This document shows positions 39,288 to 48,066 of a stretch of 64,000 nt of DNA, one piece after another. A model generated the notes under the pieces. That model saw nothing but the letters and a program-made list of their open reading frames with translations. It did not search any database and was not told the origin of the DNA. Numbering within the stretch: the stretch's first letter is position 1; every line of letters starts with the position of its first letter. The translations under genes were made by a program, and so were the position numbers. This DNA comes from Nitrospira sp. SG-bin2 (lineage in GTDB: Bacteria > Nitrospirota > Nitrospiria > Nitrospirales > Nitrospiraceae). The DNA lies in NCBI GenBank assembly GCA_002083405.1, contig LVWT01000051.1, forward strand, positions 51,350-115,349, written 5' to 3'.

Positions 39288-40154
39288 TCAGTCGAACACC
39301 ACCGTCTTTCTTCCGTAGACCAAGACCCGTCGTTCAATATGGCGACGCACGGCTCGAGCCAGCACAATTTCCTCCAAATCCCGCCCTTTGCGAACGAGAT
39401 CGTCCACGGTATCCCGGTGGCCCACGCGGATCACGTCTTGTTCGATGATGGGCCCCTCGTCCAGATCTTGTGTCGCGTAGTGCGCCGTCGCCCCGATAAT
39501 TTTGACTCCTCGCTCATAAGCCTGCCGATAGGGATTTGCGCCGATGAAGGCGGGAAGGAAGGAATGGTGAATGTTGATCACGGGACAGCCGACCTGGGCA
39601 AGAAACTCGGCGCTGAGAATCTGCATGTACCGGGCCATCACGACGAGTTCGATGCGCTGCTCCCGCAAGAGTGAGACCACGTGCCGTTCTTGCTCCGGCT
39701 TCGTCTCTTTCGTGACAGGACAGACGGCGAAGGGGATCTTGAACAGCTCAGCCCAGTTGGCGCAGGTGTCATGATTGGAAATGATGAGGGGAATGTCGAT
39801 GCGCAGCTCGTCACGGCGATGACGTTGGAGTAAATCCGCCAAACAGTGATCCTGCTTCGAGACCATCATTCCGACACGGGTGCGCCGGCTGGTCTGATGG
39901 ACTTCGTAGCGCATCTCGAACACTTTGGCGATGGGAGCGAACGCCTCTGAAATCTGATCGGGCGCAATCTGCAACCCCTCCGTCGAGCACTCCATCCGCA
40001 TGAGAAAATGGTTCGTCTCTTCGTCCGTGTGATGATCGGAGTCGAGAATGTTGCCCCCGAAATCATGGATGAATCCTGAGACACGGGCGACGATGCCCCT
40101 TCGGTCTTTGCACTGGATCAGGAGTACGACCGAATCTTTTCTCTGTGAGGTCAT
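39288..40154 (-). CDS. purU: Formyltetrahydrofolate deformylase
   Basis: PurU hydrolyses 10-formyl-tetrahydrofolate to formate and tetrahydrofolate, balancing one-carbon pools and supplying formate for purine synthesis. The 288-residue protein has an N-terminal ACT domain (VLLIQCKDRRGIVARVSGFI) and the formyltransferase-fold hydrolase domain with INIHHSFLPAF, GATAHYAT and DLDEGPII; the Asn, His and Asp of these motifs are the catalytic set. It lies beside the second two-component system, tail to tail with its kinase. Confidence 0.95.
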   Translation of the reverse strand: MTSQRKDSVVLLIQCKDRRGIVARVSGFIHDFGGNILDSDHHTDEETNHFLMRMECSTEGLQIAPDQISEAFAPIAKVFEMRYEVHQTSRRTRVGMMVSKQDHCLADLLQRHRRDELRIDIPLIISNHDTCANWAELFKIPFAVCPVTKETKPEQERHVVSLLREQRIELVVMARYMQILSAEFLAQVGCPVINIHHSFLPAFIGANPYRQAYERGVKIIGATAHYATQDLDEGPIIEQDVIRVGHRDTVDDLVRKGRDLEEIVLARAVRRHIERRVLVYGRKTVVFD

Positions 40155-40220
40155 GTGCGATATCTCCTTGATACGGGTCCTTCAAGTGTAGCAGAAGGGA
40201 AGCGCTCGGGAAGTGTAGGA

Positions 40221-41639
40221 TTATGCGACGATGTGCCCGACGAGGTCGTAGGTAGCGGCTTCGGTGATCTCGACCTTGACGAGATCCCCCGGGTTTGTCG
40301 TGCCGTCATTGATATAGACGACGCCGTCAATCTCCGGCGCCAGCCCTTCATGGCGGCCTTCCAGCAGCAGCGGCGTTTCCTCCGATGGGCCTTCGACGAG
40401 GACATCTATGACTGAGCCTATGCGAGCCTGGCCCTGCGCAGCGGCGATGTTTTCCTGTATCGCCAGCAGTTCGTTCCGCCGTTCGTCCATGACGGCCCGT
40501 TCAATCTTCTCATCGAGCGCAAGCGCCGTGGTGTCCTCTTCGTCGGAGTAGAGGAAGACTGCCACTCGGTCGAATTCGCGCTCCGTCACATAGGTCTTCA
40601 GCTCCTGGTAAGCCTTCTCTGTTTCACCGGGGAAGCCCACGATGAAGGCGGTGCGAAAGGCGACGCCGGGAATGCGGGTGCGAATGCGGTCCACCAGCTT
40701 GTCGATAGCGGCGCGATTCCCTAATCGATGCATGCGCTTCAACATCCGGTCGTTGATGTGCTGGAGCGGCATGTCGATGTACTTGGTAATTTTCTCCTCG
40801 CCGGCATAGAGATCCAGGAGTTTATCCGTGATCTGCTGCGGGTAGAGGTAAAAGGGTCTGATCCAGTGAATGTCCTTCACCTTCACAAGCGCGCTCAGCA
40901 GCGTGGTTAATCCATCTCGAATCCCCAGATCCACGCCGTAGTTGATTGTATCCTGGGAGATGAGGTTGAGTTCTTTCACGCCTTCCGCGGCGAGGCGTTC
41001 GGCTTCAGCCACGATCGATTCCACCGGGCGGCTGCGTTGCTTGCCCCGCATGATGGGAATAGCACAGAAAGCGCAGTTGCGGTTGCAGCCTTCGGCGATT
41101 TTCACATAGGCGCTATGAGCCTTTCCGAGCCGCAGGCGCGGGGCATCCGCGTCGTAGAGATAGGGCGGCTCGCTGATCCAGAGCCGCTGCTGCCGCTTTT
41201 GGGGCGCCAGGAGATCCCGGCAGATGGTGGCGATGTTCCCGAATTCGCCGGTTCCTACCACGCCGTCCAGTTCCGGCAGTTCTTTCAGAAGATCGCCTTG
41301 ATAGCGTTGCGCCAGGCAGCCGGCGGCAATGAGGACGCGGCAGACTCCGTTCTTTTTGAGCTTGCTATGTTCAAGGATCGTGTTGATGGATTCCTGTTTC
41401 GCTTCTTCGATAAAGCCGCAGGTATTGATGATGACGACCTCGGCTTTCTTGGGATTGTCGGTTAAGGCGAAACCGTCGTGTACGAGTGTACCGAGCATCA
41501 CCTCCGAGTCGACCTGGTTTTTCGAGCACCCCAGGTTGACGAAACCGATGGTCGTCGTTTTAGCAGCCGCGGTCTTCCTGGCAAGCGCCGGTTTCTTGGT
41601 AGTGTTCTTCCGACCGAGCTGGATCAAAGGCGTAGACAT
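40221..41639 (-). CDS. rimO: Ribosomal protein S12 methylthiotransferase RimO
   Basis: RimO adds a methylthio group to an Asp of ribosomal protein S12, using radical SAM chemistry. The 472-residue protein has the N-terminal UPF0004 domain with Cys residues (LGCSKNQVDSE, INTCGFIEEAK, AGCLAQRY), the radical SAM motif CNRNCAFCAIP and a C-terminal TRAM domain. The LGCSKNQVD start separates RimO from MiaB. The extra 28 N-terminal residues (KKPALARKTAAAK) are basic and unusual; a start nearer the conserved domain is possible. Confidence 0.93.
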   Translation of the reverse strand: MSTPLIQLGRKNTTKKPALARKTAAAKTTTIGFVNLGCSKNQVDSEVMLGTLVHDGFALTDNPKKAEVVIINTCGFIEEAKQESINTILEHSKLKKNGVCRVLIAAGCLAQRYQGDLLKELPELDGVVGTGEFGNIATICRDLLAPQKRQQRLWISEPPYLYDADAPRLRLGKAHSAYVKIAEGCNRNCAFCAIPIMRGKQRSRPVESIVAEAERLAAEGVKELNLISQDTINYGVDLGIRDGLTTLLSALVKVKDIHWIRPFYLYPQQITDKLLDLYAGEEKITKYIDMPLQHINDRMLKRMHRLGNRAAIDKLVDRIRTRIPGVAFRTAFIVGFPGETEKAYQELKTYVTEREFDRVAVFLYSDEEDTTALALDEKIERAVMDERRNELLAIQENIAAAQGQARIGSVIDVLVEGPSEETPLLLEGRHEGLAPEIDGVVYINDGTTNPGDLVKVEITEAATYDLVGHIVA

Positions 41640-41696
41640 TCGAGCAGTCTACGGGAGGCTTGAAAAGCCTGTCAACGAATGCTGAAGAGAGCAGTC

Positions 41697-41726
41697 TTGA
41701 TATTCTGGAAGCCGTTCCCCTAGAGT
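41697..41726 (+). promoter_or_regulatory. Possible promoter, leaderless mRNA, of gamma-carbonic anhydrase gene
   Basis: TTGATA at 41697-41702 and TAGAGT at 41721-41726 are 18 bp apart. The ATG follows only six bases after the -10 element, so the mRNA could be leaderless. No ribosome-binding site is visible before the ATG. Confidence 0.4.
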
Positions 41727-41732
41727 GCCCCT

Positions 41733-42272
41733 ATGATCCGCACCTTTCAAGGTATCAAGCCGACGATTCCGTCTTCCTGTTTTATCGAGGATACGGGGAT
41801 GGTCATCGGCGACGTGGTCATGGGTCAGGAGTGCAGCGTTTGGTTCCATGCCGTGATCCGTGGGGATGTGAACTATATCCGGATCGGCAATCGGACCAAC
41901 ATCCAAGACCTCTGCATGTTACACGTCACTCACGATACCCATCCTCTCCTGATCGGGAACGACGTGACCGTCGGCCACAGTGTGGTTCTCCATGGCTGTA
42001 CGATTCACGATCGCGTGTTAGTCGGGATGGGCGCCATCATCATGGACGGGGCGGTTATTGGAGAGGATTCAGTAGTGGGAGCCGGGGCGCTGGTAGTGGA
42101 AGGTACCGTTGTCCCGCCGAAGAGCCTCATCCTGGGCTCACCCGCACGCGTCCGACGGTCCGTGACCGACGAAGAATTGGCCTGGATCAAGAAATCCGCT
42201 GAGAACTATGTGAAGTACGCCGGGTTGTATCTGGGCGGTTCCGCCAAACCGAAGACCGGCTTTCAGGTTTGA
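41733..42272 (+). CDS. Gamma-class carbonic anhydrase-like protein
   Basis: A 179-residue left-handed beta-helix protein with hexapeptide repeats (IGDVVMG, IRIGNRT, IGNDVTVG). The metal-binding His are present in MLHVTH and VGHSVVLHGC, as in YrdA/PaaY-type gamma carbonic anhydrases. Arg and Asp of RGDVNYIRIG and Gln in NIQDLCMLH are also kept. It could hydrate CO2 or act as a related metal-bound acyl/CoA hydrolase. Divergent from rimO. Confidence 0.9.
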   Translation: MIRTFQGIKPTIPSSCFIEDTGMVIGDVVMGQECSVWFHAVIRGDVNYIRIGNRTNIQDLCMLHVTHDTHPLLIGNDVTVGHSVVLHGCTIHDRVLVGMGAIIMDGAVIGEDSVVGAGALVVEGTVVPPKSLILGSPARVRRSVTDEELAWIKKSAENYVKYAGLYLGGSAKPKTGFQV

Positions 42273-42278
42273 CCGAGC

Positions 42279-42989
42279 TCAAGATTCTTGCCGTCTCTTC
42301 TTCCCTACCTTGATAAAACAGATTGGGTCACCGACGAGCGCCGTGGGATACTGTTTCCGCTCCACGCGATAGGGAATCCTGTGTCGATGGCACCAGTCGG
42401 CGATCCACACGACCTCTTCCGTCGAGGTTGTGACCAGGCCGGGTAGACCGAGCTTGGGCATGCACTGATCGACGATCGACCGGACAATCCGACGCTGCTC
42501 TTCAAACCTTCCGGGATTGAAGGTGACCGGGTTCGCATTCCCATAGGACAACGGCGAGAGATCTGGAAATCGCTCCGGGTCGTTCAAGACACTGACGATC
42601 CAGAGATGGTCAAAGAGGCCTCTTGCCTGTGCCGCTGATCTCGCGCGAAGCTTGACCGGTGTGCCACGGCAGGCGTGATTGAGCACCGTGACTTCGGATC
42701 GGCGGAGGTTATACGGTTCAACCTGGCGCTGGAGCTCGATGGCTTCAGCCAACAGGACCGGCAGCTCTGCGACACCGGCGCCCACGTACAGACTTCGCCC
42801 GCCAGGGGGCAACTGTTTCAGCAGTGCCTGGGAGAGGTTGATGCCCAGCCGCTCGCAGGGCTTGCGTTTCGCCCGCCAAAATTCATCGCCGCCTTCGTAA
42901 CAGTAGATCGGGCCGAGTGTCTTGTAGTCGAGCCGGTCGAAAACCTCGAGAATGGACTTAACCGTGGCAGGTTGAATTTGGCGTCTCAT
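42279..42989 (-). CDS. Methyltransferase-like hypothetical protein
   Basis: 236 residues from the ATG at 42989 (MRRQIQP). A longer frame reaches 43049 but has no family support. The segment GRSLYVGAGVAELPVLLAEAIEL looks like motif I of a Rossmann-fold SAM-dependent methyltransferase (VxGxG). A short FNPGRFEEQ and a C-terminal strand follow. The rest does not match a family that I know. The last 6 bp separate it from the convergent gamma-carbonic anhydrase gene. Confidence 0.55.
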   Translation of the reverse strand: MRRQIQPATVKSILEVFDRLDYKTLGPIYCYEGGDEFWRAKRKPCERLGINLSQALLKQLPPGGRSLYVGAGVAELPVLLAEAIELQRQVEPYNLRRSEVTVLNHACRGTPVKLRARSAAQARGLFDHLWIVSVLNDPERFPDLSPLSYGNANPVTFNPGRFEEQRRIVRSIVDQCMPKLGLPGLVTTSTEEVVWIADWCHRHRIPYRVERKQYPTALVGDPICFIKVGKKRRQES

Positions 42990-43095
42990 GATGCAGCTTG
43001 CGTTGTTTCCATCGCCCGATTCTCGGAGCCCCCGTCGGCCAGAGGACACGTGAATAACTGCGTCATCCTTCTCCTCTCCATGCTATACTTTCGAC

Positions 43096-43299
43096 ATGCT
43101 GAAACGTGCGTTGACCAAAACGAATCCTTACCTTAGTAATCCTGCAAAGCGCCGTGAAATGTTCGAGATGACCGTGTATACCTCCACAGATGTTGAGGGG
43201 GTCACACTTACTCCCTCAGACTTGCTTCCCAAGCCAAGGACTTCCCGTCGTACTAGTCCCTCCCGTGAATCTGTAAAGTCCTCTCGATCACGGCGTTGA
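43096..43299 (+). CDS. Small protein with Fic-inhibition motif
   Basis: 67 residues. The helix KRREMFEMTVYTSTDVEG contains STDVEG, which fits the (S/T)xxxE(G/N) inhibition motif of Fic antitoxins. Its surroundings (NPYLSNPAKRREM...YTSTDVEGV) resemble small class I antitoxins and also the inhibitory helix inside class II Fic proteins. The Ser/Arg tail has low complexity. It is convergent with the Fic gene and overlaps its end by 47 bp. TATACT six bases before the ATG suggests its own promoter and a leaderless mRNA. A role as the Fic antitoxin is an inference from the motif and location. Confidence 0.5.
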   Translation: MLKRALTKTNPYLSNPAKRREMFEMTVYTSTDVEGVTLTPSDLLPKPRTSRRTSPSRESVKSSRSRR

Positions 43300-43906
43300 A
43301 CAACTCCGCCATCGGGTCGTAATTTCGGTCGAGCCCGGCCTGCACTGCGGCAAAATACCGTTGTCGCTTCCGTCCTGACAAGTTGTCGAAATAGAGCGCA
43401 GGCAACCCCGCTTGCAGTCCCATCAGCACGGCAAGGATTCTCGCTACGCGTCCGTTACCCTCTCTGAACGGATGAATTAACACGAGCTCGACGTGAACCT
43501 CAGCCAACGCTGCAGCGATGGTTTCCACTGGAGCTGGACGACACGGCGTGTGTCGTTTGAGTGCGCCCGCTTCGAGGTCTGCCATCAATCGGGGAATGTG
43601 AGCTGCCGCTGCAAACGGGAAATCATCCTTTGTGACGTTCACCCGGCGATACTTTCCTGCCCAGGGATAGACACCCCCCAACCAAACTTGTTGAATGCGG
43701 CAGACATCGGCAGCGGCGAAACGATGGTTCTTGTCGTACACCGCTGCCAGCTCTTCAAGTGCGCGGAGTTGCTCACGCCCCTCGATTCGGTCCATCTCAC
43801 GCTTGCTGGTGATGCCGAGGAGATTTATGAGGACATGGCCGCGAGAACCAGGCTCAAATTGGTTCTCGTCAAAGTCGGTCGCCTCGTAGCGGTCTTTATG
43901 CTTCAG
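43253..43906 (-). CDS. Fic-domain protein (probable AMPylator)
   Basis: Fic enzymes transfer AMP or similar groups to proteins. The catalytic motif HPFREGNGRVAR is complete. The first ATG (43795) falls inside the fold: the conserved N-terminal block RYEATDFDENQFEPGSRG then LINLLGITSKREMDRIEG is upstream in frame. No ATG, GTG or TTG precedes it, but CTG at 43906 has GAGGA six bases upstream. So the gene starts at a rare CTG, or a one-base frameshift has separated it from the ATGATG at about 43927. The coordinates use CTG and give 217 residues. The last gene of the R-M operon. The convergent gene 43096 may neutralise it. Confidence 0.8.
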   Translation of the reverse strand: MKHKDRYEATDFDENQFEPGSRGHVLINLLGITSKREMDRIEGREQLRALEELAAVYDKNHRFAAADVCRIQQVWLGGVYPWAGKYRRVNVTKDDFPFAAAAHIPRLMADLEAGALKRHTPCRPAPVETIAAALAEVHVELVLIHPFREGNGRVARILAVLMGLQAGLPALYFDNLSGRKRQRYFAAVQAGLDRNYDPMAELFNAVIERTLQIHGRD

Positions 43907-43924
43907 GACACATCCTCGCTTTCA

Positions 43925-44065
43925 TCATTCGTCATGGAAGGCGCGGTGGAGGATGGACTCAAAGAGATTAGCCAGCCGGCAGCGTGAGGCGGCTGCTTCC
44001 TGGGTTTCCATCGCAAGGACCTCGACGACGCTGACAGCGAACTCCTGTTCGTGAACGTCAATCAC
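43925..44065 (-). pseudogene. 46-codon frame resembling an HsdS C-terminal tail
   Basis: A GTG start overlaps the preceding stop (GTGA), and the frame ends in a double stop TGATGA. The tail RLANLFESILHRAFHDE resembles the conserved C-terminus of type I specificity subunits (LxxLFxSLLHRAFxGE). Nothing else of HsdS is present. It is either a short coupled gene in the operon or a fragment left by a replaced type I system. Confidence 0.35.
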
Positions 44066-44628
44066 TTTCGCTTGCCTGACACACCCGCTTCGAGCATACG
44101 AACATGCTCCCGAAGGGCATCGCCATAACCCCACCCGATATAGTCGGCGTGAGCCTCCAACTGCAGAATCCGCTCTCGAAACTGCGGATACAACGCCGGC
44201 TCTTCCTTTCGCAAGAGCTGCGTCATCTCGCGCAAGACGGATTCGAGGCTATTGTAGTAGGCCTCGTTGATATCGCCGAAGTCTCGCGTGAACTGTGTGC
44301 CGGTCTCCACGTAGGTCAGCATCAGGTCAATCGTGCCTGTTAAGTCACCCGTGGCTCTATGGTAATCGCGGATGGCCTTGCGCGCTTCGGCCAGCTTGAG
44401 CTTTCCAAATCCTCGTTGCGGATAGAACTGTTCTACGATCGTGCGCCGGTACTTCTCCACGACCGTTCCGTCGCCAGCCTCGACCTGAACGCGGGCATGC
44501 AGGAAGTTGCGGTTAGTGGATGATGCGTCGTAGAGGTCTTTAACTAACGCTAGCAGTGCCGGCTTCGACTGGACATCTAGGTGTCGACGAATGGACGACC
44601 AACCGGAGGATTTCTTCTCGCTCGTCAT
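44062..44628 (-). CDS. Accessory hypothetical protein of the R-M operon
   Basis: A 188-residue, mostly helical protein without membrane segments or Cys clusters. The start SKPALLALVKDLYDASSTNRNFLHARV and the middle RGFGKLKLAEARKAIRDYHRATGD resemble the DUF6155 family, which is often found beside helicases and restriction genes; this match is by eye. It lies 35 bp after res and overlaps the following short frame by 4 bp. It is probably translated as part of the type III operon. Confidence 0.65.
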   Translation of the reverse strand: MTSEKKSSGWSSIRRHLDVQSKPALLALVKDLYDASSTNRNFLHARVQVEAGDGTVVEKYRRTIVEQFYPQRGFGKLKLAEARKAIRDYHRATGDLTGTIDLMLTYVETGTQFTRDFGDINEAYYNSLESVLREMTQLLRKEEPALYPQFRERILQLEAHADYIGWGYGDALREHVRMLEAGVSGKRK

Positions 44629-44663
44629 AACTCACCCTGGAACGTGGTAGAGCAGGGAATTGT

Positions 44664-47348
44664 TCAAGATCTTGTAAGTAGCCTACTGATGCTCGAAAAA
44701 TCTCCCTCGGTCGGCATCACAAACAGACACCGCCCTCCGCTTCGCGCAGCCCACACGGCACCTATTGCCCGCTTTTCTTCTGCGTCGGTGCTGTCGTACA
44801 AGTGCTTACCTTTGTATTCGACTGCCAGCACACGCCCGTCTGTCAACTGGCACAGGAAGTCCGGGTAAAACCAGTCCGTTGACGTTTGAAGCCGAAACGA
44901 GGTTGGTTTCCTGGGAAGATTTCTGACCCAGAATTGCACGGACGGCAGGCCGTCGAGAAACTGTGCGCATCGAAATTCTTCGGTAGTATTTCCATCGCTC
45001 GTCTTTTCGGACAGTTCTCCAGGCTTTGGCCCGAAGTAATGTTTTTGAAACTGAAAGCCGCCGTCATAGACACGGCTTGGTTCATAGCCCATTGTTCGGA
45101 AGTTGATCGTATGCCCTGCATCTACGGCCAGCGACGAATCAGGAAGCAGCAGCAACTGAAAGGCCGTCTTGCGCTCACTGTCTCGATGTTCCTGAATGCG
45201 AGCCGCAATCTCGTCGCGGAGCCGGAAGCGGTCGAGTGCGAGGGCGTTGACGTCCGCAATCCCAAATGTCGCCATGAGCCCGCGGATAACTTTCCTCAGA
45301 AATTCCGCCGACTCTCCGGCGGAAATATCATGATGGTCGATTTCCCGATCCAGCCATGCGACGAGTCGTTCAAGCGACCAGTCGTCTCTACCGCTGAGTT
45401 GGAGCACCTGTTGATGCAGCGTCCCGACAAAATCGGCATCCGCCCTATCCCCAATCACAATGGTCTGCACGTCGCCTTTTGTGCCGACATCAACCTCCCC
45501 GGTCTTGCCGAACGGGCGAGTTTTAGGATTGTACGCTGCCGACAGCGACGCCTCTTTTTCACTGAGCTTCCAGGGATGTTCAATTAAGAATGTGCTCTCC
45601 AACTCATAGAGCATTCCATTCTCCACCACACACAGCAGCGGTACGAGAAAGTCCAGCTGCCGTTCATAGGGCGAAGGGATGCGAGAGACGCCGGTGCCGC
45701 CGAAGGCCTGCTCCGCTTTGCGGACCAGGTCGGCGGCTTCCTCCACTTTGGCCTTGGCTTCCGGCGTTCTGACACAACTCTTCACCTTTTCAGTGTCATC
45801 CTGATCGAGCGGAACCACGATGGTAATGGCGCCGATGGCGGCATCGATCCGCACTTTCCCGCCGAGCGCGGCCTCCTGAATCTGGGCTACGGTCGCGTCG
45901 ATCTCAGCCGGCGCAAATGTCACGGTGTGTGGCTGCACACCGAGTGGCAACGTGCCCTGAGGCATTGGGATGATGATATGCTTCGCTTCCGCAGTGGTGA
46001 AGCCGTTGTGTTCCAGAGCTTCGCGCAGTTCGGCCAACACGTCCGTGATGGATTCCGATACAGAGAACGCGTAGGAACAGTTCAAGTCAGGATGCCGCTT
46101 CGCTTGGGCATTCGGCAGCCGGAGAATGCGTCCGACGATTTGCTCGATGGCCGTTGCCGACCGCGTCTCTTTTAGGCTGCACAGGACATACGCGAACGGG
46201 CAATCCCAGCCCTCACGCAACTTTTCCACCGTGATAATGAGCCGGGCCGGGCACTTTTGAGAACCGATGTCCTTCACGTCTTTGAGTTCGTCCAGTCTAC
46301 CGACGGAGATTTTCACCTCGTCTTTTGAAAGACTGAACTCACGCACCAGCTGATCGCGTAACGACTCGCAGGCATCCACACGCTCCGCCTGGATCAAGAG
46401 GATGGGCCGAATGTATTCCCCCGTCTGTTGCCCCTCTGTCACGGCGCGTTTTTCAAGGTCGGCGCGCAACGTGACCGCCTCCGCCAAGAGTTGTTCGCGC
46501 TGGCCGGGATGCCGCGTGATGACTCGCAACGGCAGCTTCACCATTTGCGCCGCTTTCAATTCAGCCGCTGAGACGCGGTGCAGCACGTTGGATAGGTTCT
46601 TCTCTCTTGCCGGTGTGGCTGTAAACTCGATAATGCAAGACGGCAAGACCTGCCCGAGGGTGGAGAACGAAAGATCTGTCCGTGCATTGTGCGCTTCGTC
46701 CACGATCACGATGGGACGACGCAACCGCAGCATGTTCACGAGCGATGGCTTGGGCTTTCCGTCGGCTCCTTTTAATAATTCAGGCACTCGGTCGATGGGC
46801 ACGTTAAGCAGATGCTCAGCAAACGCGCCGTTTTGGTCGTAGACCTTTCGCCCGGTCGTATCTTCGACGCGGAATGACTGAATGGTGGACACGATCACCA
46901 CCGTCTGCCCTTCCACCGTCGCACGAGAGAGGCGCAAGGCTTCTTCGATCGTCACCACTTCCACAGCGCCGCAGGCGAGTTCCAACGCACGACGGTACGG
47001 ATGGCGAGGATCGCGCAAGGCATCGGCAGTTTGATCGAGAATGGTATTACTCGGCACCAGCCAAAGCACCACGGCCCGTTCGGCCCGCATAAACTCGCGC
47101 TGCGCTAACCCGGCGGCATAACAGGCGAGCAATGTCTTGCCGCCGCCCGTCGGCACACGCAAGCAAACATAGGGCATCCCATCCCCCAGCCCAGTGGAGG
47201 AAATTGGGAGATACGGCATTGCCTCCCCGGTGAGTTTCCGCGTCGTATCACGAAAGGCCGACGAGGGATCGCCGGTCCTGGCAGTCAGACGGAAGAACTC
47301 CCGTAGCGAATCCAGGACTCGCTCTTGATAGTCTTTCAGCGTGATCAC
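44664..47348 (-). CDS. res: Type III restriction endonuclease subunit Res
   Basis: Res is the ATP-dependent helicase/nuclease that cuts DNA when the Mod-recognised site is not methylated. The 894-residue protein has Walker A TGGGKT at 67-72, motif II VDEAHN, motif III EFTATPAREKN, motif V (VEKLREGWDCPFAYVLCSLKETRS) and motif VI (EQIVGRILRLP). The C-terminal nuclease has WFYPDFLCQLTDGRVLAVEYKGKHL, a PD-x-EYK active site. All essential motifs are intact. Its start overlaps the ORF6N gene by 4 bp. Confidence 0.95.
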   Translation of the reverse strand: MITLKDYQERVLDSLREFFRLTARTGDPSSAFRDTTRKLTGEAMPYLPISSTGLGDGMPYVCLRVPTGGGKTLLACYAAGLAQREFMRAERAVVLWLVPSNTILDQTADALRDPRHPYRRALELACGAVEVVTIEEALRLSRATVEGQTVVIVSTIQSFRVEDTTGRKVYDQNGAFAEHLLNVPIDRVPELLKGADGKPKPSLVNMLRLRRPIVIVDEAHNARTDLSFSTLGQVLPSCIIEFTATPAREKNLSNVLHRVSAAELKAAQMVKLPLRVITRHPGQREQLLAEAVTLRADLEKRAVTEGQQTGEYIRPILLIQAERVDACESLRDQLVREFSLSKDEVKISVGRLDELKDVKDIGSQKCPARLIITVEKLREGWDCPFAYVLCSLKETRSATAIEQIVGRILRLPNAQAKRHPDLNCSYAFSVSESITDVLAELREALEHNGFTTAEAKHIIIPMPQGTLPLGVQPHTVTFAPAEIDATVAQIQEAALGGKVRIDAAIGAITIVVPLDQDDTEKVKSCVRTPEAKAKVEEAADLVRKAEQAFGGTGVSRIPSPYERQLDFLVPLLCVVENGMLYELESTFLIEHPWKLSEKEASLSAAYNPKTRPFGKTGEVDVGTKGDVQTIVIGDRADADFVGTLHQQVLQLSGRDDWSLERLVAWLDREIDHHDISAGESAEFLRKVIRGLMATFGIADVNALALDRFRLRDEIAARIQEHRDSERKTAFQLLLLPDSSLAVDAGHTINFRTMGYEPSRVYDGGFQFQKHYFGPKPGELSEKTSDGNTTEEFRCAQFLDGLPSVQFWVRNLPRKPTSFRLQTSTDWFYPDFLCQLTDGRVLAVEYKGKHLYDSTDAEEKRAIGAVWAARSGGRCLFVMPTEGDFSSISRLLTRS

Positions 47349-47863
47349 GATTTGCCCTTTGAGTGAAACCCGATCCGCCGCTTGGGAGAATCTGGCGGAG
47401 GTTGCAGAAGCGGCAGCAGCTTTTCATACAGATCAAACAAGGCCGTATCGTGTTGGAGTAACGTGCGGTCGATTTCCGCCAGCCGTTTGAGTATCGCTGC
47501 ATTGGCCGCAATATGTTCTCGCAGACGGACGAACGCCCGTACCACAAATACGCTCATGGCGACGGCCTGCGAACTGTTCAAGACCGTAGCCGCCATGATA
47601 GCTCCGTGCTCGGTAAAGGCCATCGGCAAGGTTCTCGAAAATTTCAGTCTGGCGAGGTGGTCACAATTTGTGACCACCTCCAAGCGCTCCTTTGTGGACA
47701 GCCGAAAGACGAAATCGTGCGGGAAGCGATCCTCGTTGCGTCTGACTGCCTGATTTAAGGCTTTCGTTGGCACATCGTAGAGCGCTGCGAGATCAGCGTC
47801 GATAATGACTTTGTGGTTACGGATCGTGAGGATCATGGATTCGAGTGGCTTCAGTTGCTTCAT
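47345..47863 (-). CDS. ORF6N-domain DNA-binding protein
   Basis: 172 residues. The ORF6N domain typical of phage and R-M loci is clear: HKVIIDADLAALYDVPTKALNQAVRRNEDRFPHDFVFRLS, then the FTEHGAIMAATVLNS segment. A helical tail and a Pro-rich end follow. Such proteins are often encoded inside restriction operons and are thought to bind DNA or regulate. Its ends overlap both neighbours by 4 bp, which keeps it in the mod-res transcript. Confidence 0.9.
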   Translation of the reverse strand: MKQLKPLESMILTIRNHKVIIDADLAALYDVPTKALNQAVRRNEDRFPHDFVFRLSTKERLEVVTNCDHLARLKFSRTLPMAFTEHGAIMAATVLNSSQAVAMSVFVVRAFVRLREHIAANAAILKRLAEIDRTLLQHDTALFDLYEKLLPLLQPPPDSPKRRIGFHSKGKS

Positions 47864-48066
47864 GAGACAACCTTCCCAATGCAGAAGACGACTCGGTCCT
47901 GCCGTTCCGCTTCGAGCCAGTCGAGGTGGTCAAGAATTTCGTCTGGAAGCGGACTTGACGACCAACGCACCCGGCGCAATTCACGCCTCTGACAGTAACG
48001 GCGCCAGACCTCTTCATCGTCATTGAACCGGCGGACAAGTTCCTGAGGATCGATAGAGGAGTTCAT
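47860..48066 (-). CDS. Small protein between mod and ORF6N gene
   Basis: 68 residues from the ATG at 48066, which overlaps the end of mod (ATGA). The longer frame to 48150 runs inside mod. It has a helical sequence: LVRRFNDDEEVWRRYCQRRELRRVRWSS, then LPDEILDHLDWLEAERQDRVVFCIG. No family recognised; the acidic/basic helices suggest a protein-protein adaptor. Confidence 0.65.
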   Translation of the reverse strand: MNSSIDPQELVRRFNDDEEVWRRYCQRRELRRVRWSSSPLPDEILDHLDWLEAERQDRVVFCIGKVVS

